Positions 1 to 7,468 of a DNA stretch of 39,971 nucleotides are shown here, in pieces (positions within the stretch are counted from its first letter, which is position 1; each line of letters opens with the position of its first letter). The stretch comes from Blastococcus sp. CCUG 61487. GTDB taxonomy: Bacteria; Actinomycetota; Actinomycetes; Mycobacteriales; Geodermatophilaceae. A program made the position numbers and the translations under genes. The DNA is taken from contig NZ_LWUA01000052.1 of the NCBI RefSeq assembly GCF_005222955.1, forward strand, positions 1 through 39,971. Direction: 5' to 3'. Below the pieces are notes generated by a model. The model was not told where the DNA came from and did not search any database. It worked only from the letters and a program-made list of their open reading frames with translations.

Positions 1-5
1 CCCCA

Positions 6-215
6 TTAGTCCTCGACGCGGAAGCCGATCTTCATCACCACCTGGACGTGCGCGACGTCGCCGTCGGCGACCTGGCCGCGGACCTGCTGCACCTCGAACC
101 ACTCGATGTTGCGGACCGTCTGGGCCGCCTTGCGGATGCCGGTGCGGATCGCGTCGTCGACGCTGGTCGGGCTGCTGCCCACGATCTCGCTGAGCCGGTA
201 GACGTGGTTGGACAC
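6..215 (-). CDS. Dodecin family flavin-binding protein
   Basis: A 69-residue protein starting SNHVYRLSEIVG and ending in KIGFRVED, which matches the dodecin family along its full length. Dodecins form hollow dodecamers that bind and buffer flavins, and in some bacteria also CoA. The conserved SPTSVDDAI segment and the WFEV strand near the middle are visible. I chose the GTG at 213-215 because a strong GAGGAGG Shine-Dalgarno lies 5 nt upstream and the protein then begins exactly where dodecins begin; an ATG further upstream (260) would add a non-family arginine-rich tail. It follows the MFS gene by about 50 nt on the same strand and could be co-transcribed with it. Its presence beside an old yellow enzyme is consistent with flavin handling, but this link is inferred. 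Confidence 0.9.
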   Translation of the reverse strand: MSNHVYRLSEIVGSSPTSVDDAIRTGIRKAAQTVRNIEWFEVQQVRGQVADGDVAHVQVVMKIGFRVED

Positions 216-264
216 GAGCGCCTCCTCGATGGACCTGGCGCGCCGCCGGCAGGCGGCCACCCGG

Positions 265-1659
265 TCATCGTGGCGGCTCGCGCCCGTCGCCGGTAGTCGG
301 CGGTGCCGGCGGGGAGTTGTGCGCGTCGCGGATCAGCATCGCCATCGGGATGCTGAGCGCGACGCAGGCGGCGGTCAGCAGGTACACGAGGACGAACGGA
401 CCCGGCGTCGTGGCGTCCCCGGCGAGCGCGGTGAACAGCCCGATCCCGACCACCGAGCCGATCTGGGTCGCCGTCTGCTGCAGCGACGTGGCCAGCCCGA
501 AGTCGCGCTCGTCGACCGCGTGCCCCATGGCCGAGAGCAGCCCCGGCTGGGCGTGGCCGAAGGCCCACCCCGACAGCGGCAGGGCGATCGCGATGGCGAC
601 GATCGAGACCGTCGCCGCCCCCACCGACATCGACGCCATGACCACGGTCAGCGCGGTCGCGGCGACCACGACCATCCGCCGCTCCCCGAAGCGCTGACCC
701 CACCGCGAGGCGGTGGGCGCCGCGGCCACGATGAAGGTCGCGCGGGGGACGCTGAGCAGCGAGGTGAGCCCGGCGGACAGCCCCATCACCGACTGCATGA
801 GCAACGGGGTGAGCACGAAGTTGCCCATCCAGCCGGCCCCGAGGAAGAAGCTGCCGACCATCACCACCCGGGTGTTCCTCGACGACAGCACCCGCAGCGG
901 CAGCAGCGGCGAGGCCGACCGCCGCTCGATCCGGACCAGCGCCCAGAGCGCGAACGGCGCGACGGCGAGGCAGGCCAGCGGCAGCGGCGACCAGCCCCAC
1001 ACCCCGAGCCGGTTGATGCCGAACGTCACCGACAGGGTGAGCACCGCCAGCGCGAGCGCCCCGGGGAGGTCGAGCGGGACGCGCACCCGGTCCCGGGGAT
1101 CGGCGGGCAGGACGGGCAGGGCCGCGAGGAGCGCGGCGGCGCAGACGGCGGCCTGGACGACGAAGATGACCCGCCACCCGACGAGGTCGACCAGCGGCCC
1201 GCCGACCACCACCCCGACCACCGCGGCACCGGCGAGCGTGGCCGACGCCAGGGAGGAGACGCGCACCCGCTGCGCGGGCGGGTGCGCGCGGAACAGCATG
1301 GCGAACGAGCTCGGCACCGTGGCGGCCGCGCCGAGCTGGGAGATCGTGCGCGCGGTGATCAGGCTGCCCGCGTTCCACGCCACCGCCGTCATGACCGCGA
1401 AGAGCCCAGCGACGAGCATGCCGGCCAGGAACAGCCGGCGGTGCCCGCGGATGTCCCCGAGCCGGCCGAGCAGCGGCGTGCTCACGGCCGCGGCCAGCAG
1501 CGGGGCCGTGGTCACCCACAGCACCGTCGACGGCGCGGAGTCCAGGTCGAGCGCGATCGGCTGGACGGCGATCGTGAGGATCGTCGCCGGGAAGGTCGTG
1601 GCGAACATCCCGGCCAGGCAGGCCACCAGGACCCACCGGCGGCGCCGCGGGTCGAGCAC
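265..1659 (-). CDS. DHA2-type MFS transporter (probable drug efflux)
   Basis: A 464-residue major facilitator protein with about 14 hydrophobic segments, typical of the DHA2 (EmrB/QacA) drug:H+ antiporters. The first helix pair is followed by the GRLGDIRGHRR loop, the motif-A region between TM2 and TM3. A second positively charged loop (RWGQRFGERR) lies in the C-terminal half. The substrate cannot be told from sequence. I place the start at GTG 1657-1659, just before the basic DPRRRRW stretch that leads into TM1; a GGAGG is present but about 14 nt upstream, so the start is uncertain. It lies 83 nt downstream of the flavin oxidoreductase gene on the same strand and is probably co-transcribed. 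Efflux of an electrophile or quinone-like compound would suit an OYE neighbour, but this is speculation. Confidence 0.85.
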   Translation of the reverse strand: MLDPRRRRWVLVACLAGMFATTFPATILTIAVQPIALDLDSAPSTVLWVTTAPLLAAAVSTPLLGRLGDIRGHRRLFLAGMLVAGLFAVMTAVAWNAGSLITARTISQLGAAATVPSSFAMLFRAHPPAQRVRVSSLASATLAGAAVVGVVVGGPLVDLVGWRVIFVVQAAVCAAALLAALPVLPADPRDRVRVPLDLPGALALAVLTLSVTFGINRLGVWGWSPLPLACLAVAPFALWALVRIERRSASPLLPLRVLSSRNTRVVMVGSFFLGAGWMGNFVLTPLLMQSVMGLSAGLTSLLSVPRATFIVAAAPTASRWGQRFGERRMVVVAATALTVVMASMSVGAATVSIVAIAIALPLSGWAFGHAQPGLLSAMGHAVDERDFGLATSLQQTATQIGSVVGIGLFTALAGDATTPGPFVLVYLLTAACVALSIPMAMLIRDAHNSPPAPPTTGDGREPPR

Positions 1660-1742
1660 CTCGGGCGCGCCCGCCTCCGGATCCGCCGGGCCCGGGCTCG
1701 CGCCCCCCGGGGCCCGGCGCCGGAGGAGCGGGACGCGGCGCC

Positions 1743-2822
1743 TCAGGACGCGTCCGCCACGAACCCGCGCCAGTTGCGCATGTACTCGACGAACACCGGC
1801 GACAGCCCCTCGCCGGCCAGGTGGGCGGGGTCGACAGGGGTCGGCACCGGCACGAAGGCGACGTCGTCGCGCACCCGTGCGGGGAAGTCGTGGTGCAGGA
1901 TCGCCGCCCGGCCCAGCATCACGAAGTCGGCACCGCGCTCGAGCGTCTCGACCGCCTGCCGGCCGGTGCGCACCTTGCCCGCGACGCCGAGCCGGGTGGT
2001 CCCCCTGTCCAGGTCGGTGAACCAGTCCATCAGCGGCCGGCTCTGGTACTCCTCGTCCACCGGCTGCTTGGCGACGTCCCACAGCGACATGTCGAGGTAG
2101 TCGAGGTCGTCCCTGCGCAGCAGCTCCGCGGCGACGTCGCGGATCTCACCGAGGCGGAGGCCGAACCGCTCGGGCGAGAGCCGGACGCCGACCTGGAAGT
2201 CCGCGCCGCACCGCTCGCGGACCGCGTCGAGCACCTCGAACAGCAGCCGGGCGCGGTTCTCCAGCGAACCCCCGTAGCCGTCGGTCCGCCGGTTGGCCTC
2301 CGGCGACAGGAACTGGGCGAGCACGTACCCGTGCGCGCCGTGCAGTTCCACGCCGTCGAACCCGGCGCGCTCGGCCCGCTGGGCGGCGACGGCGAAGTCC
2401 TCGACCAGCCGAGCGACCTCGTCACCGGTCATCGCCCGCGCACCGGTGGCCTCGTCCTCGGACGGGCCCACCGGCTGCCCGACCAGTTCGCGCGGCGACC
2501 GGACCCCCGCGTGGTGCAGCTGCAGCGAGGCGAGCGAGCCGGCGTCCTTGACCGCGGCCGCGAGCCGGGTCAGCCCGGGCAGGTGCTCGTCGGAGAAGAC
2601 GCCGAGCTGACCGGGGAAGCCCTGCCCGCCGGCCTGCACGTGCGCCGCGCAGGTCATCGTCAGCCCGTGCCCGCCGCGGGCCCGGAGCGCCAGCCAGTGC
2701 AGCTCCTCGTCGGAGAGCGTCCCGTCGGGGTGGCTCTGCGTGTTGGTCAGGGGGGCGAGCCACAGCCGGTTGGGCGCGGCCGGGCCGTGGGCCAGCGTCA
2801 GGGGCGCGAAGAGGTCGGACAC
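1743..2822 (-). CDS. NADH:flavin oxidoreductase, old yellow enzyme family
   Basis: A 359-residue TIM-barrel flavoprotein. Clear family markers are the LFAPLTL...PNRLWLAPLTN N-terminus, the GFDGVELHGAHGYVLAQFL strand-loop and NRRTDGYGGSLENR. These segments bind FMN and carry the His pair that orients the carbonyl or quinone substrate. OYEs reduce activated C=C bonds with NAD(P)H. The length matches single-domain OYEs; it lacks the C-terminal Fe-S/FAD half of 2,4-dienoyl-CoA reductases. The GTG at 2820-2822 begins at the usual family start. There is no good Shine-Dalgarno, but TAATGT ends 7 nt before the GTG, suggesting a leaderless mRNA. It diverges from the ABC transporter genes. Confidence 0.88.
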   Translation of the reverse strand: MSDLFAPLTLAHGPAAPNRLWLAPLTNTQSHPDGTLSDEELHWLALRARGGHGLTMTCAAHVQAGGQGFPGQLGVFSDEHLPGLTRLAAAVKDAGSLASLQLHHAGVRSPRELVGQPVGPSEDEATGARAMTGDEVARLVEDFAVAAQRAERAGFDGVELHGAHGYVLAQFLSPEANRRTDGYGGSLENRARLLFEVLDAVRERCGADFQVGVRLSPERFGLRLGEIRDVAAELLRRDDLDYLDMSLWDVAKQPVDEEYQSRPLMDWFTDLDRGTTRLGVAGKVRTGRQAVETLERGADFVMLGRAAILHHDFPARVRDDVAFVPVPTPVDPAHLAGEGLSPVFVEYMRNWRGFVADAS

Positions 2823-2829
2823 CCGCTCG

Positions 2830-2835
2830 ACATTA
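2830..2835 (-). promoter_or_regulatory. -10 element of a leaderless promoter for the OYE gene
   Basis: On the minus strand TAATGT is followed by a 7-nt spacer and then the GTG start. This geometry puts the transcription start on the first base of the start codon, as in many actinobacterial leaderless genes. No convincing -35 was identified. Confidence 0.5.
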
Positions 2836-2986
2836 CGGCGGGCCGCCACGGCTCCCCGACACCCCGCGGGGCGGCGGGGCGGACGGGGTGCCACCCGGGT
2901 GCCGGCGATCACGGCGCGTCGCCGGAAAACATCTGTCGAGCCTGCCCCGGTAGTCCCTAGCCTCCAGTGCGCAGGCGACCAGTTCT

Positions 2987-3040
2987 CATCCGACCAGTGC
3001 CCATCCGACCAGCGCCCATCCGATCAGCGCTCATCCGACC
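2987..3040. repeat. 15-bp tandem repeat upstream of the ABC ATPase gene
   Basis: About 3.6 copies of a 15-bp unit, CATCCGACCAGYGCC, lie head to tail, with a degenerate extra copy at about 2972-2986. Copies differ by one or two bases (GACC/GATC, AGTG/AGCG). The array ends 11 nt before the GTG of the ABC gene, inside the 5' leader or promoter. Read in the ABC gene's frame it encodes SDQ-containing pentapeptides and contains no stop. Confidence 0.85.
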
Positions 3041-3051
3041 CTGGAGTTCCG

Positions 3052-3858
3052 GTGTCCTCCCTCCCCAGCCCGAACGGCCCCTCCCCCAGCGATCCGGCGG
3101 CCCGTGCGCGATCGCTCACCAAGGTGTACGGGGAGGGCGACACCCGGGTCGTGGCGCTGGACGGGGTGGACGTGGACTTCGGCCGCGGCCGGTTCACCGC
3201 GATCATGGGGCCGTCCGGCTCGGGCAAGTCGACGCTGATGCACTGCATGGCCGGGCTGGACTCGGTGACGCAGGGGCAGGCCTACATCGGCGACGTGGAG
3301 CTGACCACGCTCGACGACAAGGCGCTCACCGTGCTCCGGCGGGACCGGATCGGCTTCGTCTTCCAGGCCTACAACCTGCTGCCCACGCTGACCGCGCTGG
3401 AGAACATCACGCTGCCGATGGATATCGCCGGCCGCAAGCCCGACAAGCAGTGGCTCCAGCACGTCATCGACACCGTGGGCCTCGGGGACCGCCTCAACCA
3501 CCGCCCCGGCGAGCTGTCCGGCGGGCAGCAGCAGCGGGTCGCGTGCGCCCGCGCGCTGGCCAGCCGTCCGGAGATCGTCTTCGCCGACGAGCCGACCGGG
3601 AACCTCGACTCCCGCAGCGGCGCCGACGTCCTGGACTTCCTCCGCCGCTCCGTGAGCGAGATGGGCCAGACGATCGTCATGGTGACCCACGACCCCTCGG
3701 CGGCCAGCTACTCCGACCGGGTCCTCTTCCTCGCCGACGGTCGGATCGTGGACGAGATGCACGAACCGACCGCCGACCGGGTGCTGGAGCGGATGAAGGC
3801 GTTCGACCGGACGGGCACCGACGTGGCCGGCGACGGGACGCGGGCAGGGGCGCGCTGA
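3052..3858 (+). CDS. ABC transporter ATP-binding protein, MacB/LolD type
   Basis: A 268-residue ATPase. Walker A (GPSGSGKST) is at residues 53-61, the Q-loop follows FVFQAYNLLP near 102-111, the signature LSGGQQQR is at 155-162, and Walker B plus catalytic Glu (IVFADEP) at 175-181, followed by the D-loop and the H-loop (VTHD). It belongs to the MacB/LolD/FtsE-like class that powers mechanotransmission by FtsX-type permeases rather than substrate translocation across the membrane. The GTG at 3052 has GGAG 7 nt upstream. The reading frame is open well upstream, but that stretch is the tandem repeat and antisense to the OYE gene. The permease gene begins one base after the stop codon, so the two form a translationally linked pair. 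Confidence 0.93.
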   Translation: MSSLPSPNGPSPSDPAARARSLTKVYGEGDTRVVALDGVDVDFGRGRFTAIMGPSGSGKSTLMHCMAGLDSVTQGQAYIGDVELTTLDDKALTVLRRDRIGFVFQAYNLLPTLTALENITLPMDIAGRKPDKQWLQHVIDTVGLGDRLNHRPGELSGGQQQRVACARALASRPEIVFADEPTGNLDSRSGADVLDFLRRSVSEMGQTIVMVTHDPSAASYSDRVLFLADGRIVDEMHEPTADRVLERMKAFDRTGTDVAGDGTRAGAR

Positions 3859-3859
3859 C

Positions 3860-6403
3860 GTGTGGCGGACCACCTGGCGCAACCTGCTGGCGCACAAGCT
3901 GCGGCTGGCCCTGTCCGGGCTGGCGATCGTCCTCGGCGTGGCGTTCGTCGTCGGGACGCTGATCTTCACCGACACGCTCAGCAAGACCTTCAACGACCTG
4001 TTCGAGAGCACGTCGGCCGACGTCAACGTCACGCGGGCCACGGCCTTCGACCAGGGGCTGGCCGGCACCGGGGTCGGCGGCACCGCCACCTACGTCCCGG
4101 CTGATCTGGTCGACCGGATCGCCGACGTCGAGGGCGTGTCCGCCGTCGAGGGGTACGTCCAGGCCGAGGGCGTCTACATCATCGAGGACGACGGCGAGGT
4201 GCTGGACACCGGCGGGGCGCCGGGGCTCGGCATCAGCTGGGACACCGAGGAGTCGCTCTCCCCCCTCACGCTCATCGACGGGCGGGCGGCCACCGGGCCC
4301 GGCGAGGTCATGCTCGACACGAACGCCGTCGAGAAGACGGGCTACCAGGTGGGCGACACCGTCACACTCCTCACCCCGGGCCCCCGCATCGAGGCCGAAC
4401 TCGTCGGCACCTTCAGGTTCGGCGAGGAGGGCGGCCTGGCCGGCGCCACGCTCACGGCGTTCGACACGGCCACGGCCCAGGAGCTGCTCACCGAACCTGG
4501 ACAGTTCACGGCCATCGGCGTCGGCGCGGCAGAGGGGGTCGACCCGGGGGAACTGGCCGACCGGGTGGCCGCGGTGGTCGGTGACGACTACGAGGTGCGG
4601 ACAGCGACCGAGCAGGCCGAGACCCTGGCCTCGGACTTCTCCGAGGCGCTGTCGTTCTTCAACATCTTCCTGCTGGTCTTCGCCGGGATCGCGCTGTTCG
4701 TCGGCACGTTCATCATCCTCAACACCTTCTCGATGCTGGTGGCCCAGCGGACCCAGGAGCTGGCGCTGCTGCGGGCCCTCGGCGCGAGCCGGGGCCAGGT
4801 GACCCGCTCGGTGCTGGGCGAGGCGCTGGCGGTGGGCATCGTCGGGGCGACGGCGGGGCTCGCCGCCGGCTACGGCATCGCCGCCGGGCTGCGCGCGCTG
4901 TTCGGCTCCTTCGGCCTGACCCTGGACGGCGAGCTCGTCTTCGCGCTGGACACGGTGCTCTGGGCGTACGTCGTCGGCGTCCTGGTGACGCTCGTCGCCG
5001 CGTACGTCCCAGCCCGGCGGGCCGCGCAGATGCCGCCGGTGGCCGCCATGCGCGACGACGTCGTCACCCAGCAGAAGGGGCTGCGCCGGCGCACCGCGGT
5101 CGGGATCGTGCTGACCCTCGCCGGCGGTGCGGCCCTGGTCGGCGGTTCCCTCTCCGACGACGGCAGCACGGCCGCCTCGCTCGTCGGGCTCGGCGCGCTC
5201 CTGCTCATCCTCGGCGCCACGGCGCTGAGCCCGGTGCTGGCGCGCCCGTTCCTCCAGGGGGTCGGGACGCTGCTCCCCCGGATCTGGGGCACGACCGGCC
5301 GGCTGGCCCGGGAGAACGCCGTCCGGAACCCGCGGCGCACCGCCGCCACGGCGTCGGCGCTCATGATCGGCCTGGCGCTGGTGAGCGCGTTCAGCGTCAT
5401 CGGCGCCTCGACCAACGCCAGCATCGACAAGCTGATCGCGGGCTCGGTGCGCGCGGACTTCGTCGTCTCCAGCGCCGTCGGCCAGCCGTTCAGCCCCGAC
5501 GTCGCGACCCAGCTCGCCGACGTCGACGACGTCGAGTCGGTCATGCAGCTGCGCTGGGGCCAGGCGCAACTGGACGGCCAGACCACCTTCCTCACCGCCG
5601 TCGACCCCGCCGGCCTGGACCGCAGCATCGACCTCACGTGGGTCGACGGCTCCGCCGAGGGTCTCGACGGGACCGGGGTGATCGTGGACGTGGCGACCGC
5701 CGACGGCCGGGGGTGGGAGGTGGGCGACACGGTCGACGTGCTCACCCTTGACGGCCGCGAGCAGGAGCTCACCGTCTCCGGCATCTACGAGTCCAACCAG
5801 GTCATCGGCTCCACCGTCGTCTCCCTGGACACCCTCGCCGGCGTCGGGGGAGTCCCGCTGGACCGTTTCCTGTTCGTGGGCGTCGCCGACGGCGCGGCCA
5901 CGGCCGACGTGCGGTCCGACCTGGACGAGGTGCTCGCGGCGTACCCCATCGTCGAGCTCAAGGACCAGACGGAGTTCTCCGACGAGCAGAAGGGTCAGGT
6001 CGACCAGCTGCTGCTGCTCATCAACGCCATGCTGGTGCTCTCGGTGATCATCGCGGCGCTGGGGATCGTCAACACGCTCGCCATGTCGGTGATCGAGCGC
6101 ACCCGGGAGATCGGGCTGCTGCGCGCGGTCGGGCTGAGCAGGGCGCAGCTGCGCCGGATGGTGCGGCTCGAGGCGGTGGTGATCTCGATCTACGGCGCGG
6201 TGCTGGGCCTGGTGCTCGGCACGCTGTTCGGCGTCGCGCTCGCCAGGGCGCTGGAGTCACAGGGCATCACCGACGTGGTCGTGCCGCTCGGGCGGATGCT
6301 GGTGTTCCTCGTCGTGGCGGCGATCATCGGCGTGCTCGCCGCGGTCGGGCCGGCGCGCAGGGCGGCGAAGCTCAAGGTCCTCGACGCCATCGCGCACGCC
6401 TGA
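3860..6403 (+). CDS. ABC transporter permease with two FtsX domains
   Basis: An 847-residue membrane protein built from two MacB/FtsX-like repeats. Each repeat has one N-terminal membrane helix, a large extracytoplasmic (MacB-PCD-like) region of about 200 residues, and three C-terminal helices; the second repeat begins near residue 480 after a central hydrophobic stretch. The FtsX loop appears twice as RTQELALLRALGAS and RTREIGLLRAVGLS. The length and duplicated design match the common actinobacterial stand-alone permeases that pair with one ATPase. Likely roles are export of lipids or peptides, or signalling to cell-wall enzymes; the substrate is unknown. The GTG at 3860 follows the ATPase stop by one base, so coupling is expected. 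Confidence 0.92.
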   Translation: MWRTTWRNLLAHKLRLALSGLAIVLGVAFVVGTLIFTDTLSKTFNDLFESTSADVNVTRATAFDQGLAGTGVGGTATYVPADLVDRIADVEGVSAVEGYVQAEGVYIIEDDGEVLDTGGAPGLGISWDTEESLSPLTLIDGRAATGPGEVMLDTNAVEKTGYQVGDTVTLLTPGPRIEAELVGTFRFGEEGGLAGATLTAFDTATAQELLTEPGQFTAIGVGAAEGVDPGELADRVAAVVGDDYEVRTATEQAETLASDFSEALSFFNIFLLVFAGIALFVGTFIILNTFSMLVAQRTQELALLRALGASRGQVTRSVLGEALAVGIVGATAGLAAGYGIAAGLRALFGSFGLTLDGELVFALDTVLWAYVVGVLVTLVAAYVPARRAAQMPPVAAMRDDVVTQQKGLRRRTAVGIVLTLAGGAALVGGSLSDDGSTAASLVGLGALLLILGATALSPVLARPFLQGVGTLLPRIWGTTGRLARENAVRNPRRTAATASALMIGLALVSAFSVIGASTNASIDKLIAGSVRADFVVSSAVGQPFSPDVATQLADVDDVESVMQLRWGQAQLDGQTTFLTAVDPAGLDRSIDLTWVDGSAEGLDGTGVIVDVATADGRGWEVGDTVDVLTLDGREQELTVSGIYESNQVIGSTVVSLDTLAGVGGVPLDRFLFVGVADGAATADVRSDLDEVLAAYPIVELKDQTEFSDEQKGQVDQLLLLINAMLVLSVIIAALGIVNTLAMSVIERTREIGLLRAVGLSRAQLRRMVRLEAVVISIYGAVLGLVLGTLFGVALARALESQGITDVVVPLGRMLVFLVVAAIIGVLAAVGPARRAAKLKVLDAIAHA

Positions 6404-6478
6404 CCGGCGTACCGCGACGCGGAGCCTGGACCGGCGTCCCTGCCCGCTCCACAATGGGTCGCCCGTCAGGAGGCCCGC

Positions 6479-7465
6479 ATGGATCTCGGCATCGACCTGG
6501 GTACCGCCAGCACGGTGGTGAGCGACGTCCGCCGCGGCATCGTGTTCGACGAGCCGAGCGTCCTGCTGCTGCGGGACGGTGGCGGCCGCCGTCCCCGCCT
6601 GCTGGCCGTGGGCCGGGAGGCGGCCGACCTGCTCGGTCGCTCCCCAGCCCGGTACACCGCCGCCCGCCCGGTGCACGACGGCGTCGTCACCGACCTGGAG
6701 ACCGCCCGGCTCTACCTGCGGGCCGTGCTGGCCCGCGCGGGCCGGCACGTCTGGAGCCCGACCCGCGCCGTGCTCGGGGTGCCCGCCGACGCCACCGCGC
6801 TCGAGACCCGGGCCCTGGTCGAGGCGGCGGAAGAGGCGAACATCCGCCCGGTGACGGCGCTGGACGACGCCGTCGCGGGGGCCGTCGGCTGCGGCCTGGA
6901 CCCGCTCGACCGGCGGGTGCACATGGTCGTCGACGTCGGCGGCGGGAAGTCCGACGCGGTGGCGTTCTGCTACGGCGGCGTCCTCACCCAGCGGACCAGC
7001 AAGCTGGGCGGCGACGAGATGACCGTCGCCGTCGCGCGCTACCTGCGCGAGGAGCACTCGCTGCTCGTCGGCGAACTGGAGGCCGAGCGGGTGAAGACCT
7101 GTCCGACGCCGGACGAGAGCGAGCCGCTCGTGGTGCACGGGCGGGACGGCGCCTCCGGCCGTCCGCGCCTGGTCACCCTGCAGGCGACCGAGGTCGCCAC
7201 CGCGGTGCGGCCGGTCGTCACCGAGATCGTCCGGGCGCTGTCGGGCACCCTCGACGACCTGCCGCCGCAGGCGCTCGCCGACGTGCTGGCCGAGGGCGTG
7301 CTGCTGTTCGGCGGGGGATCCCTGGTCCACGGGCTCCCCGGTCTGCTGGAGCGCGAGCTCGGGCTGCCGGTCAAGCTGGCCGAGGAGCCGCTGACCTGCG
7401 TGGCCGAGGGCGCCGCCCGCGCGCTCCGCAACCGCCCGCTGCTCTCGGCGTACCGCCGGAACTGA
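6479..7465 (+). CDS. MreB-like bacterial actin
   Basis: A 328-residue actin/Hsp70-fold ATPase closest to MreB. Phosphate-1 (DLGTASTV) is at 6-13, phosphate-2 (DVGGGKSD) at 152-159, and the adenosine loop (FGGGS) at 277-281, followed by the MreB-like LPVKLAEEPLTCVAEGAARAL tail. It is a divergent member: the usual DIGGGTT is replaced by DVGGGKSD, and the N-terminal amphipathic membrane anchor is not evident. MreB filaments direct RodA-PBP2 in rod-shaped cells, and a RodA-PBP2 fusion lies convergent only 3 nt away. The ATG at 6479 has AGGAGG 6 nt upstream. Whether it polymerises, and whether it acts on wall growth, is inferred. Confidence 0.85.
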   Translation: MDLGIDLGTASTVVSDVRRGIVFDEPSVLLLRDGGGRRPRLLAVGREAADLLGRSPARYTAARPVHDGVVTDLETARLYLRAVLARAGRHVWSPTRAVLGVPADATALETRALVEAAEEANIRPVTALDDAVAGAVGCGLDPLDRRVHMVVDVGGGKSDAVAFCYGGVLTQRTSKLGGDEMTVAVARYLREEHSLLVGELEAERVKTCPTPDESEPLVVHGRDGASGRPRLVTLQATEVATAVRPVVTEIVRALSGTLDDLPPQALADVLAEGVLLFGGGSLVHGLPGLLERELGLPVKLAEEPLTCVAEGAARALRNRPLLSAYRRN

Positions 7466-7468
7466 CGG

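Noticed and set aside
2987-3040. Tandem repeats as a CRISPR array
   Set aside because: The units are 15 bp and directly adjacent without spacers, and no cas genes are present. The same applies to the 10-bp and 14-bp repeats.
2740-3051. N-terminal extension of the ABC ATPase through the 15-bp repeats
   Set aside because: The frame is open, but it is antisense to the OYE start, lacks a supported start codon, and a good GGAG-GTG start exists at 3052.
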